A DNA stretch of 64,000 nt. It comes from Liolophura sinensis (Eukaryota > Mollusca > Polyplacophora > Chitonida > Chitonidae). The notes beneath the pieces were generated by a model, which ran no database searches, was not told the origin of the DNA, and was given only the letters and a program-made list of their open reading frames with translations. Position numbers and translations under genes: made by a program. Where the stretch lies: the NCBI RefSeq assembly GCF_032854445.1, contig NC_088302.1, forward strand, positions 33,199,979-33,263,978. The letters are read 5' to 3'. Of this stretch, positions 10,640-22,169 are shown in pieces (the stretch's first letter is position 1; every line of letters begins with the position of its first letter).

Positions 10640-11555
10640 AAGCTCAAGATTACCAACATGCAGTATACCAATCTGCACTGGTGTATACACATTTTCAATC
10701 GCTAAAAAATAAACCTGTTGGGGTTTATTGTAGTGGCGTTTCAGTAAGCTTACTTACTTATTATTACTATTCTGTCGTAGCTGGTATCACTGATTTTAGC
10801 CTTATCATATCGGTTGTGCCTTATATATTATTACTTCGCTAAAAATAAACCTGCTACATGAAGTATTCAGTTCAACCGGAATATCGACTGGACGTTCGGT
10901 GTACAGGAGCTTTTAGAAGTATGGTATTGTAGCAGTATCCTTGGCATACACTGTCAGCTGTTGAGACATTAGAGTATTAATATATGTAGAGTCCTCGAAT
11001 GGAGAATACAACTCTCTGTGAGGTGTCAAAACTTTTTGTTTTCATTAGATTTGGATGATAAGGAGTCATATAAAACTGAGTTTAGCCAATGTAGAAAAAT
11101 TAATGCTAAATTATTTACCGAGTACATCTTAGCTAGAAACAACAGATTGCCTCTTGTCAAGCACTTGAATATGAAGAATATATCCTAGCATATCACGGAG
11201 TAAATACCTCGATTGCGTTATATGGATGGATAAGTGGACAATATTAATTAGTTATTCATTTTTCAGCATTTCCACTGATAAAATTTGTGCTTGTAACTCT
11301 GACAAAAGAAAACGTTTTTAATATTAGAGACACCGTTAATATATAGTAGTTGATCAAAAGGAGAAATAACAATTGTCGAACATATCAGGGAACTCCACTT
11401 TACAATTTTTGTAACTACTCTTTTCGGATCGTTTAGGACATTAATGTATAACTCCGATTAAATCTGTTGCGCACTTTGGCTAGCAGGAGTTGAGCTTACA
11501 TGCCAGACAATTTTCGTCCGTTACACTATAGGCGTTAACTTCTTTACTGGACATT
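10640..11555. other. Anonymous intergenic sequence
   Basis: No recognised gene or repeat. Confidence 0.5.
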
Positions 11556-11559
11556 GCAT

Positions 11560-12117
11560 TTTATTATTTACTTCACCTCTGTTTAAACCATACTCCAGTA
11601 TACTTTTCGACAGTCAGTTTTACAGGTGAGGGAATCCTGGCAGATCATAGATGCTTGACTAACTGAATCTTAAGCATAGCAAGCTGGATTCGAACGTGTC
11701 ACCTTAAGGCCAGTCTTCTTTTTATACTGATTTATAGGCAACACCGCTAGGACAGCAGTGGTCCCTAGATGCAATGTAATCAACGCAAATTGGAGGAAAA
11801 ATATGAATAATTGCCTCATCTGGGCAGTGCACATGTAAACGGAAATTTTCCATAATTGCTGACGGTTGTTGGGAACCAGACTTAATGATTCAGATAGCTA
11901 TCCTTAACCTTGAGCTTTTCACACAGAAACCGGTGGGTGTAGCTTTGTGGTATATAGCCCTGATGTGCTGAAGGTGACGGGTAACACCCCCACCCCCACC
12001 CCTCCTACACTACGCGCCACCTGCTCCTTGCACTTTGCCTTTTCACATGGCAATACACTTGACTAGGTAGTGCCGATACTCAATAGTGAAGTCTATGTGT
12101 TCAAGTTTAAAAAATAA
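11560..12117. repeat. Tandem duplicated unit D1, copy 1
   Basis: Aligns with 12,225-12,815 over nearly its whole length. Shared phrases include 'gtttaaaccaca', 'gctggattcgaac', 'tttataggcaac', 'tggtccctaa' and 'gttgggaaccagacttaat'. On minus, GTTCGAATCCAGC resembles a polymerase III B box with a weak A-box-like TAGCGGTGTTGC about 55 bases before it, so the unit may derive from an old tRNA-headed SINE. Confidence 0.7.
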
Positions 12118-12118
12118 A

Positions 12119-12190
12119 TGCCGCCGTCGTAGAAGTGAAATATTCTTGAGTACGGCGTAAAAACGCCAATCAAATAAATCAAATCAAATA
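12119..12190 (+). mobile_element. SINE family A, tail-only copy
   Basis: Only GCCGCCGTCG through GAGTACGGCGTAAAAACGCC and an AAATAAATC tail are present, between the two D1 copies. Confidence 0.75.
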
Positions 12191-12224
12191 TAGGTTTTAC
12201 AAAAATGGGATATGAGCACTGGAC

Positions 12225-12820
12225 ACCATTTATTTAACTGACTGCTGTTTAAACCACACAACAGTAATTTTAACAACGTCAATTTTATCGTTGAGCGAAT
12301 CCTGGTAAATCTTCTTGAAGTGTCTGACTAACTGCACCCTGGCCATAACATGCTGGATTCGAACCTACTGCCCTTAGGCCAGGCTTCTTTTTACAGACTC
12401 ATTTATAGGCAACGCAGCTAAAACAGCGATGGTCCCTAACAGGAATGTAATAAACGTTATGTGGCAAAAAAATTCCAAAAACTGCCTCATTTTGGAAGTA
12501 TACTCGTACACGGAAGTTTTCAATAATTGTTGACATTTGTTGGGAACCAGACTTAATCACTCACACAATCATCCTTCTCCTTGAACTTTTGACGCAGAAA
12601 ATGCTTTGGCGGTGTTGATGTCCAACAAGATGTACTGGTGGGTGTGGCTTTGCGGTATATAAATGTGCTGAAACTGACCGGTAACCTTTGCATCATTTGC
12701 TCCCCTAAGCGCCACCTACTGCTTAACACTTGTGTTTCCAAATAACAATACACGTGTGACTAAAATACGTGATAGGGTAGTGTCGAAACTCTTGTCTCCA
12801 ATTTTAAAATTCATGTGTTC
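12225..12820. repeat. Tandem duplicated unit D1, copy 2
   Basis: Direct-repeat partner of 11,560-12,117, offset about 660 bases. On minus it holds a consensus-perfect B box, GGTTCGAATCC, near 12,360. The sequence continues into diverged 41-bp units. Confidence 0.7.
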
Positions 12821-12824
12821 ACGA

Positions 12825-12940
12825 TTCCCTCATATCGTTTGTGGAAAACGTTATCATTCATTGTTCCCTATCCGCCATAACGTGTGAAGAGTGTGTATTT
12901 GTTGAAACTCGGCCATATGGTCCTGAATAAAAAGCTAAGC
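12825..12940. repeat. Three degenerate 41-bp minisatellite units
   Basis: 'ttccctcatatcg', 'ttccctatccgcc' and 'aactcggccatatgg' begin about 39-42 bases apart and resemble the oldest units at 7.22-7.35 kb. They sit in the same context, downstream of a D1-like unit. Confidence 0.55.
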
Positions 12941-13585
12941 CATCAATATCTGCAATTGCTTGATGGCATCACTATGTTGCACACTGCCTCAAAAACTTGA
13001 CGGAGAAATTTGCAGATTATTAAGATTTGTAAGCGTGACACAAACAATTCGATCTATCAGGAATCATTCTACAGAACAAGTAGTTTCTTCAAAAGAGTAT
13101 GTTTGGCGTGATGTTCTCAGGTCACCTTACAATTACTCAAGTGTCCTTTCATTTTAGCATCTGTATTTTTAATATCGATAAGTTGTTTGAACGAGTGGGC
13201 CGTGTATCATCCGCACAACTGAGATACATATTTTTGACAACATAAACTATATCCATCATGGTACACCTTCTTCGTGCCTTTCCAACATCTCAGAAAACTG
13301 ACTGCTTACCTTTGTATGAATCCTTCGTATTTCGTACTTTCATGGTTCTACGGCGGTTTGGGACTTGGCTTTGCCACTATTCACTCTTTACGTCCATTTT
13401 GATTGACGTCTGGCATACGAATGTTTGTTTCCTCGCACAGATATATGTATTTATGAGAGGTTATGTGTTGTTTTACGTATGTTGATTGCCCTGTTTCGGT
13501 CGGTGGTGATTTTATGCCTTGTCCCAGTCCATACAAATACTATACAGCTAGACATATGTTTAACATATGTTAAATACTTATGCCC
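12941..13585. other. Anonymous intergenic sequence
   Basis: Short plus frames here (12,960-13,157; 13,258-13,485) have no recognisable features. Confidence 0.45.
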
Positions 13586-13878
13586 TCAAATGAGGACGAG
13601 GGCCTCCGTGGCTCAGTTGTTTAGCGCGGTAGCGCAGCGTAATGGCCCAAACGCCTCTCACCAATGCCGTCACTGTGAGTTCAAGTCCAGCTCATGCTGG
13701 CTTCCTCTCTGGCCGTAAGTGGGGAAGGTCTGACAGTAACCTGCGGATAGCCATGGGTTTGCCCCCGGGCTCTGCCCTGTTTCCTCCCACCATAATTCTG
13801 GCCGCCGTCGTATAAGTGAAATATTCAGGAGTACGGCATAAAACACCATCAAATAAATAAATAAAATCAAATGAGGAC
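13586..13878 (+). mobile_element. Full-length SINE, family A, with 12-bp target duplication
   Basis: Body at 13,598-13,866: tRNA-like head (GGCTCAGTTGTTTAGCGCGG), B-box-like GTGAGTTCAAGTCC, middle domain GTGGGGAAGGTCTG, tail GAGTACGGCATAAAACACC and (AAAT)n. TCAAATGAGGAC at 13,586-13,597 and 13,867-13,878 is the target-site duplication. Confidence 0.93.
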
Positions 13879-13879
13879 T

Positions 13880-15435
13880 GTATTACAATTGTGCTATTTA
13901 CACGATACTGACAAATTCTAGCCGTTGAACACTTACACCTTTTTCAGTCAGTCTTTTTCTGGTTGTTAATGTGTTCATGTTGTTGAGTGTACACATTTTA
14001 GCATAGTCGCTTCCCGCAGTTGCACAAATAGCTGAGCTGATCCAAAAAAAAATATCATTCTACACGTTTATTTATAGGTAGTTGACGAGTCATTACTTAT
14101 CCACGAAAGGAGTTTGTGACTAGAATTCCTAACAACGGACTAGTCTCGTGATGAAAGGCGACGTGTTGTCTTCTCTTCGGAGCTACCAAGGTGAATGCTC
14201 GATTTAAGTGGATGATCTGGTAAACAAACCACAATATAGAACACAATCCAAACACCAAATGTGCGAGAGCAGCAGATTTCCATCGCTTAATGCGGTTAAT
14301 TTCTCCCCGCAAGGGAATCGGCTGAAAATAATCCCGGACATTCCTATTCCCTGAGGAGGGCTGATTTGATTGAAATGGAATTCCATGAGGTCAGTGCCTG
14401 TCGATAAATATCTGTGCTTCCATTCCCTGGGGCGGAATGACCTAACGAAGTCCTAACAAAAGGGATACTTTATCTGTCTTATTGCCACCTCGCCGTGATT
14501 TATTAGAAACAATAGAGAGAGCAGAGATGTAACAAGCTGTCCTTGTTTGTCCACTTCCATCGGCTTTACGACACAGGGAATGATTGTAGTAGTGACAGCT
14601 TGCATTATCTCTTCCCAGACAGAATTATTTCCGGATTATCTGCATTAAAAAGTCATGGATATCTACATGTAGCTAGCTTCATAATCGGTGATTGTTTGAA
14701 CCAGTGTGACTTTTAGTTTTGCATTGTGGAATATATGAATTCTTGGTAGATTTACATACTGTATGTACAAATATATATTTGTTGTGTACCGGTTAAATAT
14801 ACCAATGTTATCGGTCCTGTTACTAGGTGCCACGTGGACCTGTAGGATTTGATGTGAATGAAACAAAATAAAACAAAATCTAAGACCCTTGCTGGCTACG
14901 TGGACACCCGATTCCCCAGAATGACGACTGACCTTAGATTAGGTGTTGAGTTGGCGATCGTTTGCCGTTTTCGTTCTGGGTCTGGTTTGTTGTTTTGCTA
15001 TTCGGATACTATACTTAGTGTTTGACTTAATTTTTTGCGGGGAGAAACACTACATGTTGAACTTAGGCAAAATGCTATTGACTTAAGCAATTTGCTGAGC
15101 TTAAGAACATTCGTGAAACCTGGAGAGGCTGCCACTTACCTGGAGAGGCTGTGAATAGATTCCTCTACTCATAACATTAACCGTCGTTTCCAAATATTCT
15201 TAAATCCGCTTTAAGTGGATTTAGATACTCAATAATCTACCCATGAGAGGTTATCATTACAAAGGCTTTCCAAATCGTTGCTCCTACGATGAGCTTACCG
15301 AACAGTACTTTTGACAAACATTTACATTGATGTTTCATCAACTACCATATCTTAAAGAACTACTTCAGTCCCAAGGGAAAACAGGCGAAAATATTAAAAT
15401 GATATCAAAGGTACAAAATGGAACAGAACTATTAC
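13880..15435. other. Anonymous intergenic sequence
   Basis: No gene or known repeat recognised. Minus frames at 14,097-14,386 overlap one another and show no family. Confidence 0.45.
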
Positions 15436-15439
15436 CACG

Positions 15440-16462
15440 TTTCAAAAAGATTTACCATCTGTTTTGAGGCTCAGAATCCCAGACAACTGGTTTTGAGATA
15501 AATCGCTGAGTGAAGAGAACATTTATACCAACGCAATAGACAGAGAGGACATTGTCGGGTGTCCTGCTTTTCTAATATCTTAACAATTGACAGTGTCTGC
15601 GAAGGGAGATGCTATAATACGTCTTTCAAAGACTTCCTTCACACTGAGCGTCGAGCGGCTATTCCGGCTGAACTGAATACTTTTGTGGGTTTGTTTTTCA
15701 CGACGTAATGATGTGAAAGGAAGAATACATCATGTATATAGCCAAAAGTATGCAATATGATAAAGCTAACGGATCCAAGCCTGGACAGAAACTGTAATTG
15801 AAAGTTTGTCAGTAATGACTTGTGCTTCTTTTAGCCGTTTGTAAATGCTGGCCTGTATAGAACATCGCGCGACCTCATAATCGAGAATAGTGAATAATGT
15901 TTTTTAAGAAATCTGGCTTATCCAGCCTAATGTGAAACCACGGGTAATTTTGTACCTATATTTGTTAGCTAAAACCCTCGGAAGTGTGTTTCTGGTTATT
16001 CAAGACTGTATATGATATGTTTAGAACCTATAATACTAACGCTCCAGCCATAATGTTTAAGGTATTTGGTTACTAGCAAGTTGTCGGATTGAAGTAATCG
16101 ATTCACAGCAACAGGATTGTCATCTGGAACTAATTAATTTTACATCCAGCCGTCTGGGTCGATTCTGACGGGATAAAACCCAATGCCTTGTTTTCATAGA
16201 TGTATTTGTATAATCACCGGATGGTACGCCATCATCGACGATGTTTTATGTCCAACATAAAACACGCTTTATGTCCAACAATACAAATACTGAAGGCTTG
16301 GGTACAAGAAATTGGAAGCAGCCTAGATTTTTTTGAGCCTAGGCTTACGAAAAGTCGCACTTTCGATGACATTTGGCAAACCTTTGCAAACGAACAGATC
16401 GAACTAAGGCTTATCACATGTCAACACACAGAAAGGGAACCTTAAACGATGACGGAAAGATC
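15440..16462 (+). repeat. Family R1 long unit, copy A (left part)
   Basis: Aligns with 39,005-40,000: 'aactggttttgag', 'gacattgtcgggtg' versus 'gttattgtctgctc', 'tgacagtgtctgc', 'tagaacatcgc', 'gtaatcgattcac.gcaacag' and 'cgccatcatcgacgat'. The unit is interrupted at 16,463 by a Tc1-like element and resumes at 17,551. Confidence 0.8.
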
Positions 16463-17550
16463 TAAACTGACGCCCAAAAGAAACTTTACAAAGAGTTCAA
16501 ATCAATTAATTTTCCAAAACAAAAAAACAGGATGACTGAAGTTTAATATATTGAAAGACCAATGACTTTAGATATTGAAAGTCTTCAGTAAGAACGGACA
16601 GAGCAGCCCTCAAATCATTTTACAAGTGAACAAACAGACCAGGGGTAGAAAATTATCCACGTAACGTCGAGCTGTTAGATTCCCATAGATGATGACCAGT
16701 GGTGTCCATTCCTCTCCACGAATCCCACCCCACACCATCACGCTGCCGCCACCAAACGGTACCACCTCCTGGACGCATGATGCAGCCGTTCGTTTGCCTC
16801 TTCAACGGTAAACTCGCTGTCTGCCATCGGCTCGGAACAGGCAGAAGCGGCTTTCATCCGTGAAAACAACACGTTGCCAATCACGTGGCAGCCAACGGCA
16901 TACAATTCGAACCCATCGCTACCCCAGGCGACGATGTTTGGTTGTCAACAACTGCCCTTTGAATGGTCGATGGGCCCTAATTCCGTGGGCCATAAGTCTC
17001 CTGGACACGGCCTGCCGACTGACCCGGTGACCTAAGGCATTGATTGACGATGACGTCACTGTCAGGAAGCGGTTCCTCAGGTGTAAGGTGCGCAGGTAGC
17101 CGCTTTCTCTGAGCGTAGTTACGCTAGGCCTGCCTATTCTTGGCCTGTCCGATGTCTGCCCTGTCTGTCTGTAACGTTGCATCAAATTTCACACAGTTAC
17201 AGCCCAAGGTCCTTTGCAATGTGGACATGAGTGGCTCCCATAGATACCATGCCCTGGGCCCTCTCCCGTTGTTGTGGAGTCAATCGAGGCATTACTTTGG
17301 TGGTTTTTAGTTAGCGTGCAAGTCCAACACACTGTGCGTAACGTTTTTATACACTTATTACATGTGCAGTTGCGGCCATCAATTTTCTTCGTTGTTTCAA
17401 AACAAATTCGTGTGGGCGTATACGACGCTTGTCGCACATGGGAATATGCTTTATACAATGCTTTCTTACAATAATTTGATATTAATTTGCTGAAAAGACT
17501 GGTTAAATTTAACTCACGGAGTCGTAAAGTTTCTTTTGGCCGTCAGTTTA
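16463..17550 (-). mobile_element. Tc1/mariner-like element, 1084 bp, non-autonomous
   Basis: Inverted ends AACTGACGCCCAAAAGAAAC (from 16,465) and its complement (to 17,548) match at 24 of 25 positions. TA at 16,463-64 and 17,549-50 is the target duplication. Removing the element leaves GATCTATAAAGCTGAAC, which is the sequence found uninterrupted at 10.44 kb. The minus strand carries the N-terminal helix-turn-helix half of a transposase and part of the catalytic core, but the DNA for the last part of the core, with the final acidic motif, is deleted. Confidence 0.93.
16670..17320 (-). pseudogene. Tc1-family transposase, N-terminal half, frameshifted
   Basis: The protein would cut and paste the element. 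Seen on minus: paired DNA-binding helices (GRPSVTTLRESGYLRTLHLR, then VSRQAVSRRLMAHGIRAHRP) in an 88-residue frame at 16,919-17,185, preceded in another frame by the initial MPRLTPQQ-type start near 17,293. Downstream (lower coordinates) FSRMKAASAC corresponds, out of frame, to the FTDESRF motif that holds a catalytic Asp. The region with HDNARPH and SPDMSPIEH found in the 31-kb copy is absent. Several frameshifts; it cannot be active. Confidence 0.8.
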
Positions 17551-17650
17551 TAAAGCTGAACAAAATATATCCAAACAAGGTTTAAAAATATCCTACAAAA
17601 CCACGATTTGGTGCATTAACAAGTGCATTTGAAAAACGAGGTCAACCTGA
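17551..17650 (+). repeat. Family R1 long unit, copy A (right part)
   Basis: TATAAAGCTGAACAAAATAT continues the R1 alignment broken at 16,463; compare TATAAAGCTGAACAAAAAGA on minus at 10.44 kb. Confidence 0.75.
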
Positions 17651-17690
17651 CATGAACCTTTTTAGCAACATCTCTATAAGTAGGCAAAAT

Positions 17691-17698
17691 TATATATA

Positions 17699-17741
<43 letters not shown>
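17691..17741. repeat. TA microsatellite
   Basis: About 50 bases of TA with one TTT interruption. Confidence 0.95.
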
Positions 17742-17744
<3 letters not shown>

Positions 17745-18500
17745 AAGAAATAGAGAAAGATCCCCTGGTGAGGAGAATTTACATAGGATAAAAATTAATA
17801 AAACGCCTTCTTAACTTTTTACATTCTGTTATATTCCAACGGCAGTTTCAAACTTCATGTTATTTTCAAGGGATATGAATATGAATGTCCACAGAGGTCT
17901 TTATATAGGATACATGTTACCAGTAACGAAGGAACATGTTACGTACATGTCAAAACAGGCAGTGGTTTAGTTACATGGCATAATACATGGATGAATTGTT
18001 GTTGTGAACAAGGTCGTATATGTATAAAGTTGTTAAGTAGCAAATAATAGAAAAATCAGTACCTCTATCCGCAGGGTGACAAGTGACGATGCGTCTTTAT
18101 TAGCATCGAGCGGATGACCTTGCGGGCAATCTGTGACATAATATTTGTACATATACAATGAGTAATATATATACAATGAGTAAAAAATGAACTGGTATCC
18201 TCCAGCACAGGCTTCCGCCAGTCAATGTAATTTTGTACTCAAGTGTTATGAGCTGATCACAAAAAGTCTTTAAATATGAAGTATCAATCACTGACAAACG
18301 TGTCCACCACAAAAGATGTATTCCTTTTTAAACCTTTTTGATATTGAAGTTTACTTTTAAACTTATATTAAATTGCTTTTGTTCACCCATATAATTACCT
18401 TTTTATTTTCTGTCATAATAGCACCCTTCAAATGATGATAAAGTACTTTATAACATTTTTCAACTTACGTATCTTCTACAAACGACACATTCCCTAAATA
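17742..18500. other. Anonymous intergenic sequence
   Basis: AT-rich, no coding signal recognised. Confidence 0.5.
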
Positions 18501-18509
18501 TCTGTATGT

Positions 18510-18935
18510 GTTTGAACATTGTGTGTTGTTGAACGATTCTGACAGTTGATTTGTGAGTCTGTGTCTTCTGTACACACCCTAATGCATACCTACTATACAC
18601 TGTGCATTACTTTGTGTCTTTTTCCCACACTCTACCGTAAACCTGACATCACTTTGTGTTATATTGACACCCTTGTGTACACCTCATAGTATTTGTGCTT
18701 TTTGTAAACTCTTCTCACTTTTGTTTCTCTTGGAATACTGTTAATTTTCTGGGCGCACCCTGCTGTATTACAGCTCCTATCGGTTTGTTTCCTTCTGAAC
18801 ACAGTCTTCCGTGTGTTTTACACACAGACACTGTGTGCCTTCATTTTATGTTGTGTCTTTGATGCACACAATAGTGTAAACCCCACAGTCGTTTATGTTC
18901 TATGAGCACACCCGACTGCACACCATTTATACATT
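18510..18935 (+). repeat. Degenerate minisatellite, unit about 45 bp
   Basis: The order 'tttgtgtctttt - cacac(cc)t - gtaaacc - cacatcac' recurs about nine times with much drift, for example at 18,610, 18,650, 18,690 and 18,850. Confidence 0.6.
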
Positions 18936-20220
18936 TAAGAACCTACTTGTAACACGTAGGGGTGACATTTGTTCTCCGACTGCTGCTTCTAAGTCCTGAC
19001 TTTCTTGCACTGTCTCCTTTACAATCACGTGTCTAGGGATAACAAGGTCATGTTGTACAAAATCTAGAATCTTCTGTCTGTTTCTCCAGATCTGCTTTTA
19101 TATCACTCAATTGGTCATCAATTCTGTCAGAAGAGGAGAGAAAACAAAGAGTCGTGTAAAATCCTATGTACCACGCGGTTATGAGGTGTCATGATGTACT
19201 ATTCCCAGTCGGTTAGATCTGATTTATCTGACTAAATGTATGTTTTAACTAGATATAGTTTACACTTGGGTGATGTTTTGGACAACTACAGTGCTGGTAC
19301 TCAGCATTACAGAAAGACATCTGCTGACAACAGCCATGTGCACATGTACATGTATAACCAACCTAGTGAGGTATAACACATTTATACATACGTTTTGGTT
19401 AAGTCTGTGGAACCCTGTCAACAAACAAAAAACACACATAAAATCATGCAAAAATGATAACAGAAACAAAGCTTCTGTACCTACCCCGTTTCTTCTAAAA
19501 TTTGGGACACCTGGACTGCTCATTTTAAACAATATATATGTAATTCTACCAGGAATAATGAGTTTCTTTTTTCTCACATGGTTTGACGATCTAATGAACA
19601 ACATATTCATATATTTACTTTTCAAAAAGGCTGGCAAAGAAATGTAATATTCTACTTTCAACACTACTAATATCTGTCCCCAATTTTAGAAAAATTAGGG
19701 TATACTTTCACCACAATACGTAACAAGAACACAGTTATAATTGAAATGTTTTACCTTCCCTATAGTACACAGGGACCTTTGACTTTTCCCTCAAAAAATT
19801 AAACCACTCCCTAGTCAATCACATAGTCGAAATCAGCTCTAAATCCCGGTGTAATAAATTCTATGGCGCTTGTTGCAGAGTAAAAAGATTTCCAGGTCAC
19901 CCAGTCTTAGCTGAAAATGATTTCTTCCACAGATTAAAAGGAAAACAGTAACCATCTTGAAGTTAGTGGTTGTATAAATCTTGACGTGTGATATGTGTTC
20001 TTAATTCTATGCTATTTTCAGAGAAACAAGCCTTAGTCAGTTTCACGAGTGTTGTGGCAGACAGTTTCATAATAGTGAAATACACTTGAGCTATCTCCCT
20101 TTCCCGTAACAGCAGTGGGAAGACGGTACATAATCGTATTAACCGTGGACTATAAATCAGAAGGCAAGGGTAGAAGTCTTCTAAGGAGAAGGATATAAAC
20201 CAGTGATTTCAGAAAAATGA
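18936..20220. other. Anonymous sequence downstream of the RING gene
   Basis: At 19,260-19,664 both strands are open for 125-134 codons, but neither frame resembles a protein family. Further exons of the RING/B-box gene would be expected here on minus; I could not identify any. Confidence 0.4.
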
Positions 20221-20287
20221 ACAGCTTAATTCTGGTCTTCCTGTTAGCAGTTCCTTTCTACGACTTTATGGTTATTTTAAGGCACGT

Positions 20288-20860
20288 TTATGAAGATGAT
20301 AGGCTAAAGTAGCCTAAAAGAGATATTTGATGAGTCGATTGGTGGTCTCTGCTGACTTGACCCTGTGAGGTTTCCTGGGAGAGGTACTCCAGGGAGGAAA
20401 TCAGTTGATGCCGTTTTAAAGGCCTCCTCGCTGGATGGTAATTTGCAAAACATTCCTGACAGTTGAACACACCACAGTTGGTACAAAACTTGAGAGTTTT
20501 AGCGTGATTTTCCTCCTCACATATAGAACAATATGGGATGTCATCCTCAACATTTACAGCAGAAGAGAACTTCCCCACAATTTCTGCCAGATGAAAGTTG
20601 GGAGGCAGACCAGCCACACCTTCTCTCCCCAGACTGGTCCGTGCCCGACACACAGGGCATGCTATCAGCTGATGAACATCCTCATTCCCCATGCTGCCGG
20701 AGGTCTCATCCCTCTGTACAGGTTTAGACCTGTGAGCATACAAAAAAATGCATTCCCTACAAAAACTGTGCTGACAGGGTAGCATTACTGGTTTCCGGAA
20801 TGTTTCCATACATATAGAGCATGTGGGAACATCATCCCGATTCTGCTTGCTTTCGGCCAT
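20288..20860 (-). CDS. RING and B-box protein (TRIM-like E3 ubiquitin ligase), first coding exon
   Basis: Likely a cytosolic E3 ubiquitin ligase. I chose the ATG at 20,860 (MAESKQNRDDVPTCSIC), which sits just before the RING as in many TRIM proteins; the frame is open for 60 more codons upstream without family features. RING C3HC4 spacing: CSIC, then CQHSFC with REC, then CPVC, with a longer than usual loop between the last two pairs. The B-box follows: CSIC, CTNC, CQEC and two His (YHPARRPLKRHQL), a type-1 spacing. After that only about 40 residues remain before a stop and no coiled coil is seen. CACAGG followed by GTCAAG near 20,365 could be a splice donor, so this is probably an N-terminal exon of a multi-exon gene, or a truncated paralogue. 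Confidence 0.8.
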   Translation of the reverse strand: MAESKQNRDDVPTCSICMETFRKPVMLPCQHSFCRECIFLYAHRSKPVQRDETSGSMGNEDVHQLIACPVCRARTSLGREGVAGLPPNFHLAEIVGKFSSAVNVEDDIPYCSICEEENHAKTLKFCTNCGVFNCQECFANYHPARRPLKRHQLISSLEYLSQETSQGQVSRDHQSTHQISLLGYFSLSSS

Positions 20861-21105
20861 TATTCTCTCGTTTTTTTTGTCCTGACATAAAAACGGCAAA
20901 TCGCTCAGACTGGCACCTGTGAGGGTGTTCCTGTTTACAAAAATATTAACGGTCAAGACAGTACCCTGTTCCCGTGTTCCAACAACATATTGGGCACAGT
21001 GCTTTTTCTCGGTATTCTCCAGTTCCCATTTAAGAAGCAATAGAGTACTTATTCTTGTACGAGGAGATTATGCGCGCCTCGCTTTCCTGAGAAGGAATCC
21101 ATTCT
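20861..21105. other. Upstream region of the RING gene
   Basis: The frame stays open on minus to 21,040, but with no conserved features; probably 5' UTR. No promoter element could be identified with confidence. Confidence 0.35.
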
Positions 21106-21106
21106 G

Positions 21107-21968
21107 CTCAGTTAGAAAATTAGCGATTCTCCCTTTTATTGCCCACGAGAGATGTTTGGCAAAGGTCTGGGCAAGCCAGTTTGGGTAGAGGTGTTTGATA
21201 GTGATGTTCGATGGATAAATAGCTCCCATCCATAATCAGCAGATTTGTGTGCAAAAACGAGATTGTCGCGATTTAAAGTAGATTTATAGACAGCCAGTAC
21301 GAAAAAAGCCTTTAGCAACAATGTCGGGACTTGACTCAATATGATCATTCGGCCAAGCTTGTGGACTGCAGTGGTTATGAAGGTAACTTGAGCCTATATA
21401 CTGTATGATAATTGGGCCAAACCTCTGGAATACCTCTATCTGCAGAATTTTAGAGATATAAATAAATAACACATTACTAATAGTGACGAGTAACACGAAC
21501 ATTTCTTATTTGGATTAAAACGGTTATGAACTAAGGTCAAATTTAGTCTTCCAGCCCCAGTGTTTTATTATGTCATTGTCAGGAACCACAAAAGTACAGG
21601 CTACATGAGAGCTGCTATATCCTGCGATCAATACCGATCAAACAAAATGTTTAAACCGTAGATACTGACTTCGCTCCAACGTAGAAATGTGAAGTACATG
21701 TCCGATTAGATACAGTGTTATGATAGGAACAGTTTAAAGACAACCAAAAAGCCTGGGTTGGAGATATGTAAACTCAGGTAGACTGTAAAAGTAGGTCAGC
21801 GTCAGTTCTATCTTCACACAGACAACTCGAGCCAATATATAAGTAGACCTACATACAGTATATGGCTGTTCTGATTGGCCCAGCTGAGTCGAGTTACTCA
21901 TCGCATTATTGGTCATCAATTGGCCAGGTTGTAACGCTTGCTGAGTTGGGAAGTTAATAATACTTGTA
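21107..21968 (+). repeat. Long direct repeat D2, copy 1 (LTR-like)
   Basis: Aligns over about 860 bases with 32,862-33,852. Long shared stretches include TAGCTCCCATCCATAATCAG, GGACTTGACTCAATATGAT and 'agacctacat.cagtatatgg'. Near the 3' end both copies keep a TATA-like box (AATATATAAGTAGACC). Copy 1 lacks about 180 bases present in copy 2. No tRNA primer site or polypurine tract recognised. Confidence 0.75.
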
Positions 21969-22061
21969 GTCTTTCAGTTCTGTAACGCTGAAAATCCTGT
22001 GTGCAATTAAATGCATAATTTTAAGATTTGATTTACTTATACACTGTAACACATTCCTTAG

Positions 22062-22165
22062 GTTTTAGCCCGCCTCGAAGTCGGGAGACCTGAGATCAAA
22101 CCCGAGTCGGGTCATACCAAATACTTCAAAACTTGTATTTGTTGTTGCCTTGCTTGGAATATGAG
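22062..22165 (+). mobile_element. SINE family B, 5' fragment
   Basis: 'gagacctgagatcaaaccc' (B-box region), 'gagtcgggtcataccaa' and 'ttgccttgcttgg' correspond to the head and start of the body of the full copy at 50.9 kb. The A-box part and the tail are missing. Confidence 0.6.
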
Positions 22166-22169
22166 AACC

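Noticed and set aside
19260-19664. Open frames of 125-134 codons on both strands
   Set aside because: No domain, no start or splice context, both strands open; chance.
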